From Candidatus Saganbacteria bacterium (lineage in GTDB: Bacteria; Margulisbacteria; WOR-1; O2-12-FULL-45-9): 59,466 bases of DNA. The position numbers and the translations under genes were made by a program. This document shows, piece after piece, positions 1 through 9,231 of this stretch. The notes beneath the pieces are model-generated. The model worked only from the letters and a program-made list of their open reading frames with translations. It searched no databases and was not told the origin of the DNA. The stretch lies in the NCBI GenBank assembly GCA_016219705.1, contig JACRKQ010000012.1, positions 1 to 59,466 of the forward strand, given 5' to 3'. Positions within the stretch are counted from its first letter, which is position 1; each line of letters begins with the position of its first letter.

Positions 1-504
1 GACGATATCATCTAAGCAAATAGTATCAAGATTTGCAGTGTTACAGTCATGAATGGCGGCATAGAGATTTCCGAGCGTCAAACTTCTTCCTCTTAAAGCT
101 GTTCTGGCGGCGGCAAGATTATACCTGCTGGGAGAAGAATTGGTTGGGCGATCGGAAAATGCTCTATTTAGGGAACCAAATATTGAGGTCTGTAATTGAG
201 GCGTTAATGTCGGTTGGTTTGACTGCACGGCCTGGAAAGTTCGATTTAATATTCTTTGTTCTGGTGATCTACCGTTTGTTCTTGGACGAGCTCGATCAAC
301 GGTTCCCCCGCCTTCAAGAATGAATTGTTCTCCAGCAGGATTGGTGTTCGTTCTACTTCCGGGAACAGTAACGGTGAGACGAATATCGTTATCGTCGACA
401 AATCTGACCAGTTCAGCTTGAACAGCGCTAGTCAGAGTTCCTCTTCCCCAAGCCGGTAATCGGCCTTCATTTTGGACAATATAAGTTGCGGATGCTTCCA
501 CCAT
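1..504 (-). CDS. Hypothetical protein, partial (runs off left edge; absent from the ORF track)
   Basis: Minus-strand frame from ATG at 504 is open to position 1: MVEASATYIVQNEGRLPAWGRGTLTSAVQAELVRFVDDNDIRLTVTVPGSRTNTNPAGEQ... Confidence 0.6.
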   Translation of the reverse strand, partial: MVEASATYIVQNEGRLPAWGRGTLTSAVQAELVRFVDDNDIRLTVTVPGSRTNTNPAGEQFILEGGGTVDRARPRTNGRSPEQRILNRTFQAVQSNQPTLTPQLQTSIFGSLNRAFSDRPTNSSPSRYNLAAARTALRGRSLTLGNLYAAIHDCNTANLDTICLDDIV

Positions 505-556
505 TGCACCTATATTATCGCAGGAAGTGGAGGAAAACTTGCATCGATTACTGAAC

Positions 557-960
557 TCACGAACTTAAGAACAGCAACCATTGCCAGAGGGGGACGGTCT
601 TGATCGTTTTGCCTTTTATAACTTCCTGACTTTTTTGGTCGTCGTTTATTATTAATGCTTCGGAAAGATTAAATTTATCCATGGCGAGGAGTAGCGCGCG
701 TATCTCACGATCCCTTGTTTTCTCCTGATTGATATTCCAGCAAACCTGAATAAGCTTGTTCACTGACAATGATTCTTTTAGCAAAAAATCAACCTCCCGA
801 TGGTGGGTGTCTTTCCAGAAGAAAAGCTCCAGGTTGGGATTAAGCGCCATTTGCTGTTTGAGTTTCCAGAAAACAAGGCTTTCCGCGAGATGGCCAAGGT
901 TTTCGCTGACGGCCATATCCGGACTTGTATTGTACTGTATATATATGAGGTTTATACTGA
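557..960 (-). pseudogene. C-terminal fragment of DUF4143/AAA_14-type ATPase
   Basis: ENLGHLAESLVFWKLKQQ...ELFFWKDTHHREVDFLLKE...LIQVCWNINQEKTRDREIRALLLAMDKF resembles the DUF4143 C-terminus; no Walker A domain upstream. Confidence 0.65.
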
Positions 961-2509
961 CGAGGGTATTAGTGCCGGTACTACTGACCGCCCTGCCTTG
1001 CAAAAGCTTTTCAAGGATGCCAGGCAGAAAAAGTTCGATTTAGTTATAGTTTATAAAATCGACCGCCTAAGTCGCCGGCTTAAGGACCTAATAGAGATAG
1101 TTGACCAACTGGAAGTAAGCGGAGTAGGGTTTAAGTCCGCGACCGAGCCATTTGATACTACGACTTCGGCTGGTAAGTTAATGTTTCAACAGTTAGGCAG
1201 TTTTGCCGAATTCGAGAGAAATCGTATTGCCGAGAGAGTTTTTCCCGGTATGGTAAAAAGTGTCCAAAGCGGTAACTGGCATGGTTCCAGAAACAGTCCT
1301 ACCGGTTACACTTATAATAAAAAAAAAAGGTTGTTGGAGATTAATGAGCGTGAAGCCAGAATTGTCAGGCTGGTGTATAAGTTGTATTTAGAAGGTAAAA
1401 ACACAGCTCAAATTGCCGAGTATTTAAATGATAGTAAGCGGGAGCCGAGAGCAGGCCGATATTTTATCAAAACTTACGGTTGCCAAATGAACGTGGCTGA
1501 TTCGGCTAAGCTGGAGGCTGTGCTTGAGCAATCCGATTATACTCAAGCGGAGAATCAAGAATCTGCTGACATCCTCTTAGTCAACACCTGCGTTGTCCGT
1601 CAAAACGCGGAGGATCGTGCTGCCTGGTACGTGACTTCGGCTAAAGGCCTGAAAGAAAAAAATCCTAACTTCAAAATTATCCTTTGCGGCTGTCTGGTTT
1701 CCGAACCCGGCCGCGACGTTAAAAAACAATTTCCTCACGTGGATCTTTTCTTGAAACCGAATGAACCCGGGAAGCTGGCGGAATTCTTAAAACCCCTAAC
1801 CCCTTATTCCCCTTCCCCCTTACCAAGGGGGAAGGGGATAGGGGATGGGGGTGTTACGATTATGACCGGCTGCGACAACTTCTGCTCCTACTGCGTTGTT
1901 CCCTACGTCCGCGGTCGGGAATACAGCCGGCCCCTTGACGAAGTCCTGGCGGAAATCAAAACGTTGGTGGAGCAGGGCGTGACTGATATCACATTGCTGG
2001 GCCAAAACGTAAATTCATATAAATTCGGATTAAGCACATTGTTAAGGGAGATACATTCATTTGACATTTGTCATTTGACATTTGTCATTAGGTTCCTCAC
2101 CTGTCATCCCCGCGATATGTCCGACGAGATCATCGAAGCCGTAGCGGAACTCCCCTACGTCGCCAAAGACTTCATGTTGCCGCTCCAATCTGGTGACGAT
2201 GTGATTTTGCAGAGGATGAATCGCGGCTATAGTCTGGCCCGCTATGTTGATCGGGTCAAAAAAATTCGCAGTTTAATGCCCATGGCTACCATAAGCGCTG
2301 ATATCCTCGTTGGTTTTCCCGGCGAGACGGAGGAACAATTCCAAAATACTTTGCGAGCCATTGAAGAAATCAAGTTCAATGATGTGCACATGTTTGCGTA
2401 TTCGCCCAGGCCAAACACGGCGGCTGCCACTTTACCTGACCAATTGTCTGATGAAATCAAGCAAGAGCGCCTGCAGCGTTTGATAAAAATGGTGCGAAAT
2501 ATGTTATAA
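800..2509 (+). CDS. miaB: Recombinase fragment-MiaB fusion ORF; MiaB-like tRNA methylthiotransferase homology from ~1457
   Basis: RYFIKTYGCQMNVADS, VTIMTGCDNFCSYCVVPYVRGREYSRP (CxxxCxxC), LLGQNVNSY, LPLQSGDDVILQRMNRGY. Confidence 0.85.
   Translation: MVGVFPEEKLQVGIKRHLLFEFPENKAFREMAKVFADGHIRTCIVLYIYEVYTDEGISAGTTDRPALQKLFKDARQKKFDLVIVYKIDRLSRRLKDLIEIVDQLEVSGVGFKSATEPFDTTTSAGKLMFQQLGSFAEFERNRIAERVFPGMVKSVQSGNWHGSRNSPTGYTYNKKKRLLEINEREARIVRLVYKLYLEGKNTAQIAEYLNDSKREPRAGRYFIKTYGCQMNVADSAKLEAVLEQSDYTQAENQESADILLVNTCVVRQNAEDRAAWYVTSAKGLKEKNPNFKIILCGCLVSEPGRDVKKQFPHVDLFLKPNEPGKLAEFLKPLTPYSPSPLPRGKGIGDGGVTIMTGCDNFCSYCVVPYVRGREYSRPLDEVLAEIKTLVEQGVTDITLLGQNVNSYKFGLSTLLREIHSFDICHLTFVIRFLTCHPRDMSDEIIEAVAELPYVAKDFMLPLQSGDDVILQRMNRGYSLARYVDRVKKIRSLMPMATISADILVGFPGETEEQFQNTLRAIEEIKFNDVHMFAYSPRPNTAAATLPDQLSDEIKQERLQRLIKMVRNML
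940..1456 (+). pseudogene. Serine recombinase fragment (catalytic-Ser N-terminus and distal C-terminus missing)
   Basis: VYTDEGISAGTTDRPALQKLFKDARQKKFDLVIVYKIDRLSRRLKDL...QQLGSFAEFERNRIAERV; in frame with downstream miaB. Confidence 0.75.
1793..1852. repeat. C/G-tract palindromic repeat inserted in frame in miaB
   Basis: cccctaaccccttattccccttcccccttaccaagggggaaggggataggggatggggg; encodes PLTPYSPSPLPRGKGIGDGG just before the radical SAM motif. Confidence 0.8.
2058..2090. repeat. Tandem 'catttgacatttgt' repeat in frame in miaB
   Basis: catttgacatttgtcatttgacatttgtcatta encodes FDICHLTFVI between LLREI and RFLTCHPRDM. Confidence 0.8.
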
Positions 2510-2524
2510 TCTGCAAAAAGGTTA

Positions 2525-2634
2525 GTGCCCTCATCCGCTGGCGCAAAACACTCCCCCTTCTCCCAGAGGGAGAAGGCGACTCCCTCTCCCTTTGGGAGAG
2601 GGAGGGTAGCTTTAGGGTAAGCGGGTGAGGGTAC
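2525..2634. repeat. Intergenic compound palindromic repeat
   Basis: Outer arms gtgccctcatccgct / agcgggtgagggtac; inner hairpins ccttctcccagagggagaagg and ctccctctccctttgggagagggag. Confidence 0.85.
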
Positions 2635-2656
2635 TATACAGGAGGAGCTAACAAAA

Positions 2657-3601
2657 ATGGCAAATTCTGAACTCCGCGTTTTCTACGGTACTTCTCATTC
2701 CGAGCTCGGTGAAAAAATTGTTAAACATTTAGGCTTGACCGCGGGCGACATTAAAATCTCCCGTTTTTCCGGCGGCGAGATTTACGCCCGGATCGCGGAA
2801 AACGTCCGGGGACAAAGCTGCGTCATCATCCAGACCTGCACCGATCAGGTTAACGCTGACCTGATGGAATTATTCATTATTATCGACGCCATGAAACGCG
2901 CTTCGGCCAGTTCAATTGCGGCGGTTATACCCCATTTTGGTTATGCCCGCCAGGACAGGAAGGCTGCTTCCCGGGAGCCCATTTCTGCCCGTCTCGTTGC
3001 TAACCTTCTGGAAACTGCGGGCGCCGATCGGGTGGTCGCTATGGATTTGCACTCTGACCAGATACAAGGTTTCTTTAATATTCCCGTCGATACCTTGACG
3101 GCCATACCGATTATCACCAATTATATTAAAAGTAAAAACCTCAAAGATCCGGTTGTTATTGCTCCCGATACCGGCCGGGTTAAAGTGGCTAAGAAATTAG
3201 CGGATCGGATTGGAGCAAAATTGGCGATCCTCCATAAAGTCCGCTCCGGCCATCATCAATCGGAAATTACCCATGTCGTCGGGGAAGTCAAAAATAAAAC
3301 TGTAATTTTGACCGATGATATGATCGATACGGCCGGGACGATTACCAGCGGGATTGACGCCCTGCGCCAAGCGAGCTGTAATTCTGACGTTTATGTGACC
3401 GCCACCCATGGCATTTTCTCCGGGCCGGCGGTGGAGCGGATGACCAAAGCTAATTGCGCTGAAGTCATTGTTACCGATACCTTGCCGATACCAAAAGAAA
3501 AACAATTCCAGGGCTTAAAGATTCTTTCGACAGCGGATCTTTTAGCCCAAGCAATCAGGAGAAATTATGAAAACCAATCCATTACATCACTCTTTGATTA
3601 A
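2657..3601 (+). CDS. prs: Ribose-phosphate pyrophosphokinase
   Basis: FSGGEIYARI, HFGYARQDRK, VVAMDLHSDQIQGFF, VILTDDMIDTAGT. Confidence 0.97.
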   Translation: MANSELRVFYGTSHSELGEKIVKHLGLTAGDIKISRFSGGEIYARIAENVRGQSCVIIQTCTDQVNADLMELFIIIDAMKRASASSIAAVIPHFGYARQDRKAASREPISARLVANLLETAGADRVVAMDLHSDQIQGFFNIPVDTLTAIPIITNYIKSKNLKDPVVIAPDTGRVKVAKKLADRIGAKLAILHKVRSGHHQSEITHVVGEVKNKTVILTDDMIDTAGTITSGIDALRQASCNSDVYVTATHGIFSGPAVERMTKANCAEVIVTDTLPIPKEKQFQGLKILSTADLLAQAIRRNYENQSITSLFD

Positions 3602-4832
3602 AATCGGGATCATCGGCCTCGGCAATATCGGTTCAGCCGTCGCGGAGAATGTGATTAGAAATCACGCGGCGATTTTACAGAATAGAGGGATTGCTCTCTC
3701 CATCGCCAAAGTTTGCGACATCCGCCGCCGAAAAATTAATCTACCGTTGACCGACGACCCGGCGGAAATCATTAACGACCCGGATATTTCTGTCGTGGTG
3801 GAAGCAATTGGCGGAGAAAAACCGGCGGCAGAATTTATCCTAGCGGCGCTTAAGGCTGGTAAACATGTGGTGACGCCAAATAAGGAAGTCATCGCTAAAC
3901 ATTTGCCAAAATTCTTAACACAAGCGAAAAAATCCGGCGTCCAACTGCGGTTTGAAGCGGCCGTCGGCGGCGGCATCCCGATCATCGCCGCTTTACAGGA
4001 AAATTTAGTCGGTAGCCGGCTCAATGAAGTTTACGGCATTGTTAATGGCACGACCAATTATATCCTTTCCAGGATGTTAGGAGAGGGGATAGAGTTTGCC
4101 GCTGCGCTGAAAGGAGCGCAGGCTAAAGGTTATGCGGAACAAAACCCGGCGGCTGATATCGCAGGCCAAGATGCGGCTTACAAGGCTGTGATTCTGGCAG
4201 CCAGCGCATTTCGGGTCCAGGTTGACTGGAAACAAGTTTATCGTGAAGGTATCAAGGCCATTACCCAGGAAGACATTCACTACGCTTTTGATATTGGTTA
4301 CGTTATTAAGTTACTGGCGATTGTCAGATTAGAGAAAAATAAATTAGATGTCAGGGTTCATCCGGCCCTGGTTGTGCACGACCATCCTCTGGCTTCCGTC
4401 TCTGATAACTATAACGCTATCTATGTAAAGGGCGAACCGGTCGGACAATTGATGTTTTATGGACCGGGGGCGGGGGGTGGACCGACGGCGTCAGCGATTA
4501 TTGGGGATGTGATCAGAGTATCAGAACATCAGAGCATCAGAATATCAGATTTAAAAAAGATCCCTTTGCAAAAGATCGGTGAGATCTCTAGCCGGTATTA
4601 TCTACGGCTGCAGGTTTTGGACCGTCCCGGGGTGTTAGCGGATATTGCCAGGATTTTTGCCCGCCATAATGTCAGCCTCGCGGCGGTAACGCAGAAAGAA
4701 GTAGTTGATGGATTGGTGACGATTGTGATTTTAACGCACGAAGTTAACGAGAAAAACCTGCAAAAAGCTTTAAGTCAGTTGAAACATTTGGCTGCGGTGC
4801 GAAAAATAGGCAATGTAATCAGGATTATTTAA
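3567..4832 (+). CDS. hom: Homoserine dehydrogenase with C-terminal ACT domain
   Basis: IGIIGLGNIGSAVAEN, GIVNGTTNYILSRM, YAEQNPAADIAGQDAAYKAVILA, ACT-like C-terminus. Confidence 0.95.
   Translation: MKTNPLHHSLIKIGIIGLGNIGSAVAENVIRNHAAILQNRGIALSIAKVCDIRRRKINLPLTDDPAEIINDPDISVVVEAIGGEKPAAEFILAALKAGKHVVTPNKEVIAKHLPKFLTQAKKSGVQLRFEAAVGGGIPIIAALQENLVGSRLNEVYGIVNGTTNYILSRMLGEGIEFAAALKGAQAKGYAEQNPAADIAGQDAAYKAVILAASAFRVQVDWKQVYREGIKAITQEDIHYAFDIGYVIKLLAIVRLEKNKLDVRVHPALVVHDHPLASVSDNYNAIYVKGEPVGQLMFYGPGAGGGPTASAIIGDVIRVSEHQSIRISDLKKIPLQKIGEISSRYYLRLQVLDRPGVLADIARIFARHNVSLAAVTQKEVVDGLVTIVILTHEVNEKNLQKALSQLKHLAAVRKIGNVIRII
4512..4551. repeat. Five tandem 8-bp ATCAGANN units inside hom
   Basis: atcagagt atcagaac atcagagc atcagaat atcagatt, in frame, encoding RVSEHQSIRISD. 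Confidence 0.85.
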
Positions 4833-4841
4833 TGGCGATCA

Positions 4842-5789
4842 ATGAAGCTTAAGTTTGTCTTAATGGCTGCGGCTGTTGTCTTATGCCTGACAGGTAATCT
4901 GCGAGCGCAGCAAGATCCGCCTTCATCAACGCGCCAAATCCAGCTCTTTGTTGAACCAGCCGCTGGCCGGCAGCCGATTATCGACGCTATAAATGGAGCC
5001 AAACAAGCTATCCGCGTCGAGAGCTACCTGCTGACGGATTTTAAAATTATGCAGGCCTTGCGCGATGCCGCCCGGCGCGGCATCAACGTGCGGATCATCC
5101 TTGGAGCGCCGCCGTACGAAAAAATAAAGTCCCGGACCGGAAATCCTGCTTTTGCCTTAACGCACGCCAAGTTTCTTATAATTGATAATTCACAAGCTTT
5201 CATCATGACGCTTAATCTGACCAAATCCGCCTTTGGCCGCAACCGCGAGTTTGGCGTCATCACCGGTTATCCGGATGACGTCGAAGAGCTCAAAGAATTG
5301 TTTGAAGCGGATTGGGATAGGTCGACCAGCCGGATTGTCAATCGCGACCTGGTCTGCGGGCCCTCTGATTCCAGGGTTAAAATACTCTCTTTTATTGACG
5401 GGGCAAAAAAATCGCTGGAAATTTACAATGAGGAGCTTCAGGATAAGGAGATTGAAAACCATTTACTGGCTGCCGTCGGCCGCGGAGTGGACGTTCGGCT
5501 TATCCTTCCCCCGGTGAAAAACGATCGCGATCCCAATGCCTTTGGCCAGCCGCGGCTCCTGGCCGGCGGGGTGAAAATTAACTGGCTGCAAAAACCGTTT
5601 GTCCACGCTAAAATGATTTTAGCCGATCGCCGGCGCGCTTTTGTCGGCTCGCAGAATTTTTCTCCCGCTTCCCTGGACCGCAACCGCGAAGTGGGAATTT
5701 TGCTCGATGAAGCGACCGCAATCAAGACATTAGCGGAAACTTTTGACGCAGATTGGACCAAAAGCCGGCCGGCGGAGCTTCCCCGATAG
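4842..5789 (+). CDS. Exported phospholipase D-like protein
   Basis: Signal peptide; two HxK motifs: HAKFLIIDNSQAFIMTLNLT and HAKMILADRRRAFVGSQNFS. Confidence 0.88.
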   Translation: MKLKFVLMAAAVVLCLTGNLRAQQDPPSSTRQIQLFVEPAAGRQPIIDAINGAKQAIRVESYLLTDFKIMQALRDAARRGINVRIILGAPPYEKIKSRTGNPAFALTHAKFLIIDNSQAFIMTLNLTKSAFGRNREFGVITGYPDDVEELKELFEADWDRSTSRIVNRDLVCGPSDSRVKILSFIDGAKKSLEIYNEELQDKEIENHLLAAVGRGVDVRLILPPVKNDRDPNAFGQPRLLAGGVKINWLQKPFVHAKMILADRRRAFVGSQNFSPASLDRNREVGILLDEATAIKTLAETFDADWTKSRPAELPR

Positions 5790-7270
5790 TGGCGAAGAAT
5801 TTATTTTTATCTAAAAGCAAGTATCTCCACGGGTTACAGTGCCCCAAATATTTCTGGTATGAATATCATGATAAATCGGCTATCCCGCCGCCGAAGCTGG
5901 CGATCCAGCGGTCTTTTGACGAAGGTAAAAAGATCGGCGAATTAGCGCAAAAACTTTTTCCCGGAGGCCTGTTGTTGGCCAGGGAGAGAGAGCCGCGGCT
6001 GCAACATAAGCAATCGGTTGCTGCCCTTAAATTGCGCCGCCCATTATTTGAACCCGGTTTTGTCTTCCAGCAAACTTATGCGCTGGCCGACATTTTAACC
6101 CCCGTTGGCGACGATGAATGGGACATGATCGAAGTCAAGAGCAGTACCAGCGTTAAAAGCGAATATTATCATGACGCGGCCTTCCAGCGGTATGTTTATG
6201 AAGGGGCTGGTTTAAAGATCAGACGCTGTTTTATTTTACATCTCAATAAAGGATATATCCGTCGCGGCGCATTGGATGTGGAAGCTTTATTTAATAAAGT
6301 CGATATCACCCAGGAATGCCAGGTTCTCGCTGGACAGATTAGCGCCCAGATCGAACTGCTCAATAAAGTTATGGCCAGCCAGGATATCCCGGCGATAAGG
6401 ATTGGCCCGCATTGCGATAAGCCCCACCATTGTCCTTTGAGTAACTTGTGTTGGTCGTTTTTGCCGGAAGAGGACAATGTTTTCCTGCTGAACGGCGGCG
6501 GACAAAAGTGCTGGGAATTGCTGGACCAGGGGATAACGAAATTGACTGATATCCCCGCGAACTACGACTTAAATTTTCGCCAGGTCGCCCAGATCCAGGC
6601 CCACCAAAGCCGCCGGCCTTATTTTGATAAAGAGGCAATCAGGGAATTCCTGACGGCGATAAAATATCCGTTATTTTTCCTTGATTTTGAGACGTTAGCG
6701 ACGGCAGTCCCTTTATTTGACGGGGTCGGCCCGTACCAGCCGGTCCCTTTCCAATATGTTGTTTATTGTCTTAAAAGCGCAGAGAGCTCCCCCGAAAAGT
6801 TTTCTTTTCTGGCACCTGATCGCCAGGACCCGCGCGAGACAATTTTACGCCAATTACAGCAGTTACTGGGAGAAGCAGGCTCAATCATCGCTTACAGCGC
6901 AGCCTTCGAGAAAAATTGCCTGAAGGCGGCGGCGAACGAATATCCAGAATACCGCGAGTGGGTGGAACGGTTGAACAAGCGTTTTGTCGATTTATTAGTG
7001 CCGTTCCAAAAATTTTACTATTACCATCCCCAACAATTAGGGCGCGCGTCGATAAAAAATGTTTTACCGGCCCTGACCGGCCGTTCGTACAAGGGGTTGG
7101 AAATCGGTGAGGGCGGGACGGCCTCCGCCGAATTTTATCGGGTCATGTTTGGGGATAATGTTTCGGCCGAAGAACGGGAAAAAATCCGCGCCGCCTTGGA
7201 AATTTATTGTGATCAGGATACTCTTGGAATGGTGGAGATACTGGAGATTCTGCAGCGGCACGTTAAATAA
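5789..7270 (+). CDS. DUF2779-like protein: Cas4/PD-(D/E)XK-like N-terminus plus RNase H-like exonuclease C-terminus
   Basis: LQCPKYFWY; DMIEVKSSTSVK; CDKPHHCPLSNLC; FFLDFETLATAVPLF; YCDQDTLGMVEI. GTG start overlaps the PLD stop. Confidence 0.75.
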   Translation: MAKNLFLSKSKYLHGLQCPKYFWYEYHDKSAIPPPKLAIQRSFDEGKKIGELAQKLFPGGLLLAREREPRLQHKQSVAALKLRRPLFEPGFVFQQTYALADILTPVGDDEWDMIEVKSSTSVKSEYYHDAAFQRYVYEGAGLKIRRCFILHLNKGYIRRGALDVEALFNKVDITQECQVLAGQISAQIELLNKVMASQDIPAIRIGPHCDKPHHCPLSNLCWSFLPEEDNVFLLNGGGQKCWELLDQGITKLTDIPANYDLNFRQVAQIQAHQSRRPYFDKEAIREFLTAIKYPLFFLDFETLATAVPLFDGVGPYQPVPFQYVVYCLKSAESSPEKFSFLAPDRQDPRETILRQLQQLLGEAGSIIAYSAAFEKNCLKAAANEYPEYREWVERLNKRFVDLLVPFQKFYYYHPQQLGRASIKNVLPALTGRSYKGLEIGEGGTASAEFYRVMFGDNVSAEEREKIRAALEIYCDQDTLGMVEILEILQRHVK

Positions 7271-7309
7271 GTTAAAAAGGGAAAACATTTTAACGTATCA
7301 ACATTTTAA

Positions 7310-7675
7310 CTAAAGCGACTCTGCCCATGGTTTTTTCCTCAAAGCCTTCTTTGCTGAAGTTAGTTTTTTCTGTTTCAGCGTCTTCTCCTTAGACCGCCGC
7401 GACCGCCGCCGCTTCTGCCGCCGTATTTTTTCAATTTGTCTTTGTCGTTCCGATTTCTGTTGGTTTAATCTTTCCGCGATCTTTTCCTCTAAACGGCGCC
7501 AGGCTAATAAACGGTTGACGGCCTGGGAACGCTCCTGGGTCATTTTAACTTCAATCCCCGTCGGCAGATGCTTTAAATAGACGCCCGTTGCCGTCTTATT
7601 GACGTTCTGTCCACCCGGGCCGCCGGAGCGGATAAACTTTTCTATGATGTCGCTTTTCTTGATAAAATTGGTCAT
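7310..7675 (-). CDS. Peptide chain release factor-like (ArfB/mtRF-R-type) ribosome rescue protein with basic tail
   Basis: FIRSGGPGGQNVNKTATGVYLKHLPTGIEVK and K/R-rich C-terminus. Confidence 0.88.
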   Translation of the reverse strand: MTNFIKKSDIIEKFIRSGGPGGQNVNKTATGVYLKHLPTGIEVKMTQERSQAVNRLLAWRRLEEKIAERLNQQKSERQRQIEKIRRQKRRRSRRSKEKTLKQKKLTSAKKALRKKPWAESL

Positions 7676-7773
7676 ATTGTTGCCTTTATTATACATTAGT
7701 GCTAGAATTTTTTACAATGATGCGTAGAGATTTAACATGCTCGAAACCTAAGAATGAATTCTCGGTTCCTCGC

Positions 7774-9231
7774 ATGAGAATAAAAAAAAATGGAACCGCT
7801 CCGATGTTCATCGGAGCAGGTTCCATTTTTACCAGTTTTAGTTTTTCAATCGTGTTACTGTTCCTGCTGGTCACTGCCGCATTGGCTGCTGACAGCAGTA
7901 TAAAGTTCAAAGATATGCCGGATAATCATTGGGCGGCGCCGGCGGTTTATGACCTGGTTAAGTTAGGGGTGACCAAAGGCTATCCCGACGGGACTTTCCG
8001 GGGTGATAAGCAAATTTCTCGCTACGAAACGGCGCTATTTCTCTCTAAGCTTGCCAAGTCGCTGACTGGGAATTCGACGCTGAAAAAAGATATCGACTTG
8101 TTCCGTCAGGAAATTGTCGCCTGGCAGCAAAAACCGCAAAAAGGGATGTTGGACGGCAGTTACCAGGCTGCCTGGAAGTTCTGCAACCTGCTGGCTAATA
8201 CGGACGCGCGCGGCGCCCTGGCCAATTATCGCCTGCAATTAGGTTCAACTTATAAATTGGGAGACAGCGCTGATATCAGGGTTGGTCTTGACACGACAGA
8301 TTATGGATATTTCAATGATGGGTTATCGACTACCGGAATTGTGGCGACAGATTTATTGGATATTACCTCCAACCTTAAACTTAGCGCGAGTTCTATCGGT
8401 TGGCCCGACCCGGTTGAGCTCAAGCTCTCTGTCGGGCCGGGGCCCAAGCAGCACACGGCGGACCCGACGGGGATAATTTCCAGCGAAGTTGGCGTTACCT
8501 ATCTTCGGCCGTATACCGGGATTACGGTGGCAACTTCATTCTGGGGGACAAAAGTCGCCGCTGGTTATGAGGCGCGCGGCCACGCAGCTTCCGGTCGCAT
8601 CACGGCCAATAATATTTTCGGAACATTGGGTTATGAGTTCAAAGGGATCCCTTTAATTGATCAATTACAATTGACAGCTACCGGACAGCAGCTTTCAACC
8701 GGCCAATATTCAATCGCGAATCGCGACCTTCGGGCTTCAATCGTCATGAATTTTCCTCTGGGTAATAAAATTGAAGCTGGCGGGACGTTGGGCTTAAGCG
8801 GTCAGGATCGTTCAAAATGGTTGGTTGGCGGCAGTGTGGCCATCAATGACGTTTGGGATACGGGGACTGTCGCGGTCATAAAAGCGGCCAAAGTCGGCGC
8901 TGGTTTTATCGACGATCGTTTTGCGGCGGCGGAGATTGACTTGGCCGGTTTTGATAATTTTAACCGCCCGCTGGTCAATGGCTCGGTAAATATCGGCGGA
9001 CAAATTGTCCAATCGGTTTCGGACGATTTAAAACTTGTCGGTAAAGGCGATGTTCGCCTGCAGCCGGATTATACTTATGCCGGGATCAAAGGACGGCTAA
9101 CGGCTGAAGGAGGAATTTCTTACGCTGTTGCGCCCAATACGACTTTTGACGCCCGCTATCGTTTTTCTCATGATAAATCAACCAACACGAAATCAGATCT
9201 CGCCGCGTTGGGGCTCGTTTACCAGTTTTGA
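7774..9231 (+). CDS. SLH-domain outer-membrane porin (OmpM/Slp-like)
   Basis: Signal peptide MRIKKNG...LLVTAALAADS; SLH FKDMPDNHWAAPAVYDLVKLGVTKGYPDGTFRGDKQISRYETALFL; beta-rich C-terminus ending in F. Confidence 0.85.
   Translation: MRIKKNGTAPMFIGAGSIFTSFSFSIVLLFLLVTAALAADSSIKFKDMPDNHWAAPAVYDLVKLGVTKGYPDGTFRGDKQISRYETALFLSKLAKSLTGNSTLKKDIDLFRQEIVAWQQKPQKGMLDGSYQAAWKFCNLLANTDARGALANYRLQLGSTYKLGDSADIRVGLDTTDYGYFNDGLSTTGIVATDLLDITSNLKLSASSIGWPDPVELKLSVGPGPKQHTADPTGIISSEVGVTYLRPYTGITVATSFWGTKVAAGYEARGHAASGRITANNIFGTLGYEFKGIPLIDQLQLTATGQQLSTGQYSIANRDLRASIVMNFPLGNKIEAGGTLGLSGQDRSKWLVGGSVAINDVWDTGTVAVIKAAKVGAGFIDDRFAAAEIDLAGFDNFNRPLVNGSVNIGGQIVQSVSDDLKLVGKGDVRLQPDYTYAGIKGRLTAEGGISYAVAPNTTFDARYRFSHDKSTNTKSDLAALGLVYQF
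7786..7830. promoter_or_regulatory. Long hairpin overlapping the SLH porin signal-peptide codons
   Basis: aaaaatggaaccgctccgatg-tt-catcggagcaggttccattttt; arms complementary apart from one bulge. Confidence 0.7.

Noticed and set aside
557-1003. Overlap of the DUF4143 fragment with the recombinase ORF as a real overlapping gene pair
   Set aside because: The + ORF before ~940 shows no recombinase homology; it is simply open frame antisense to the ATPase fragment.
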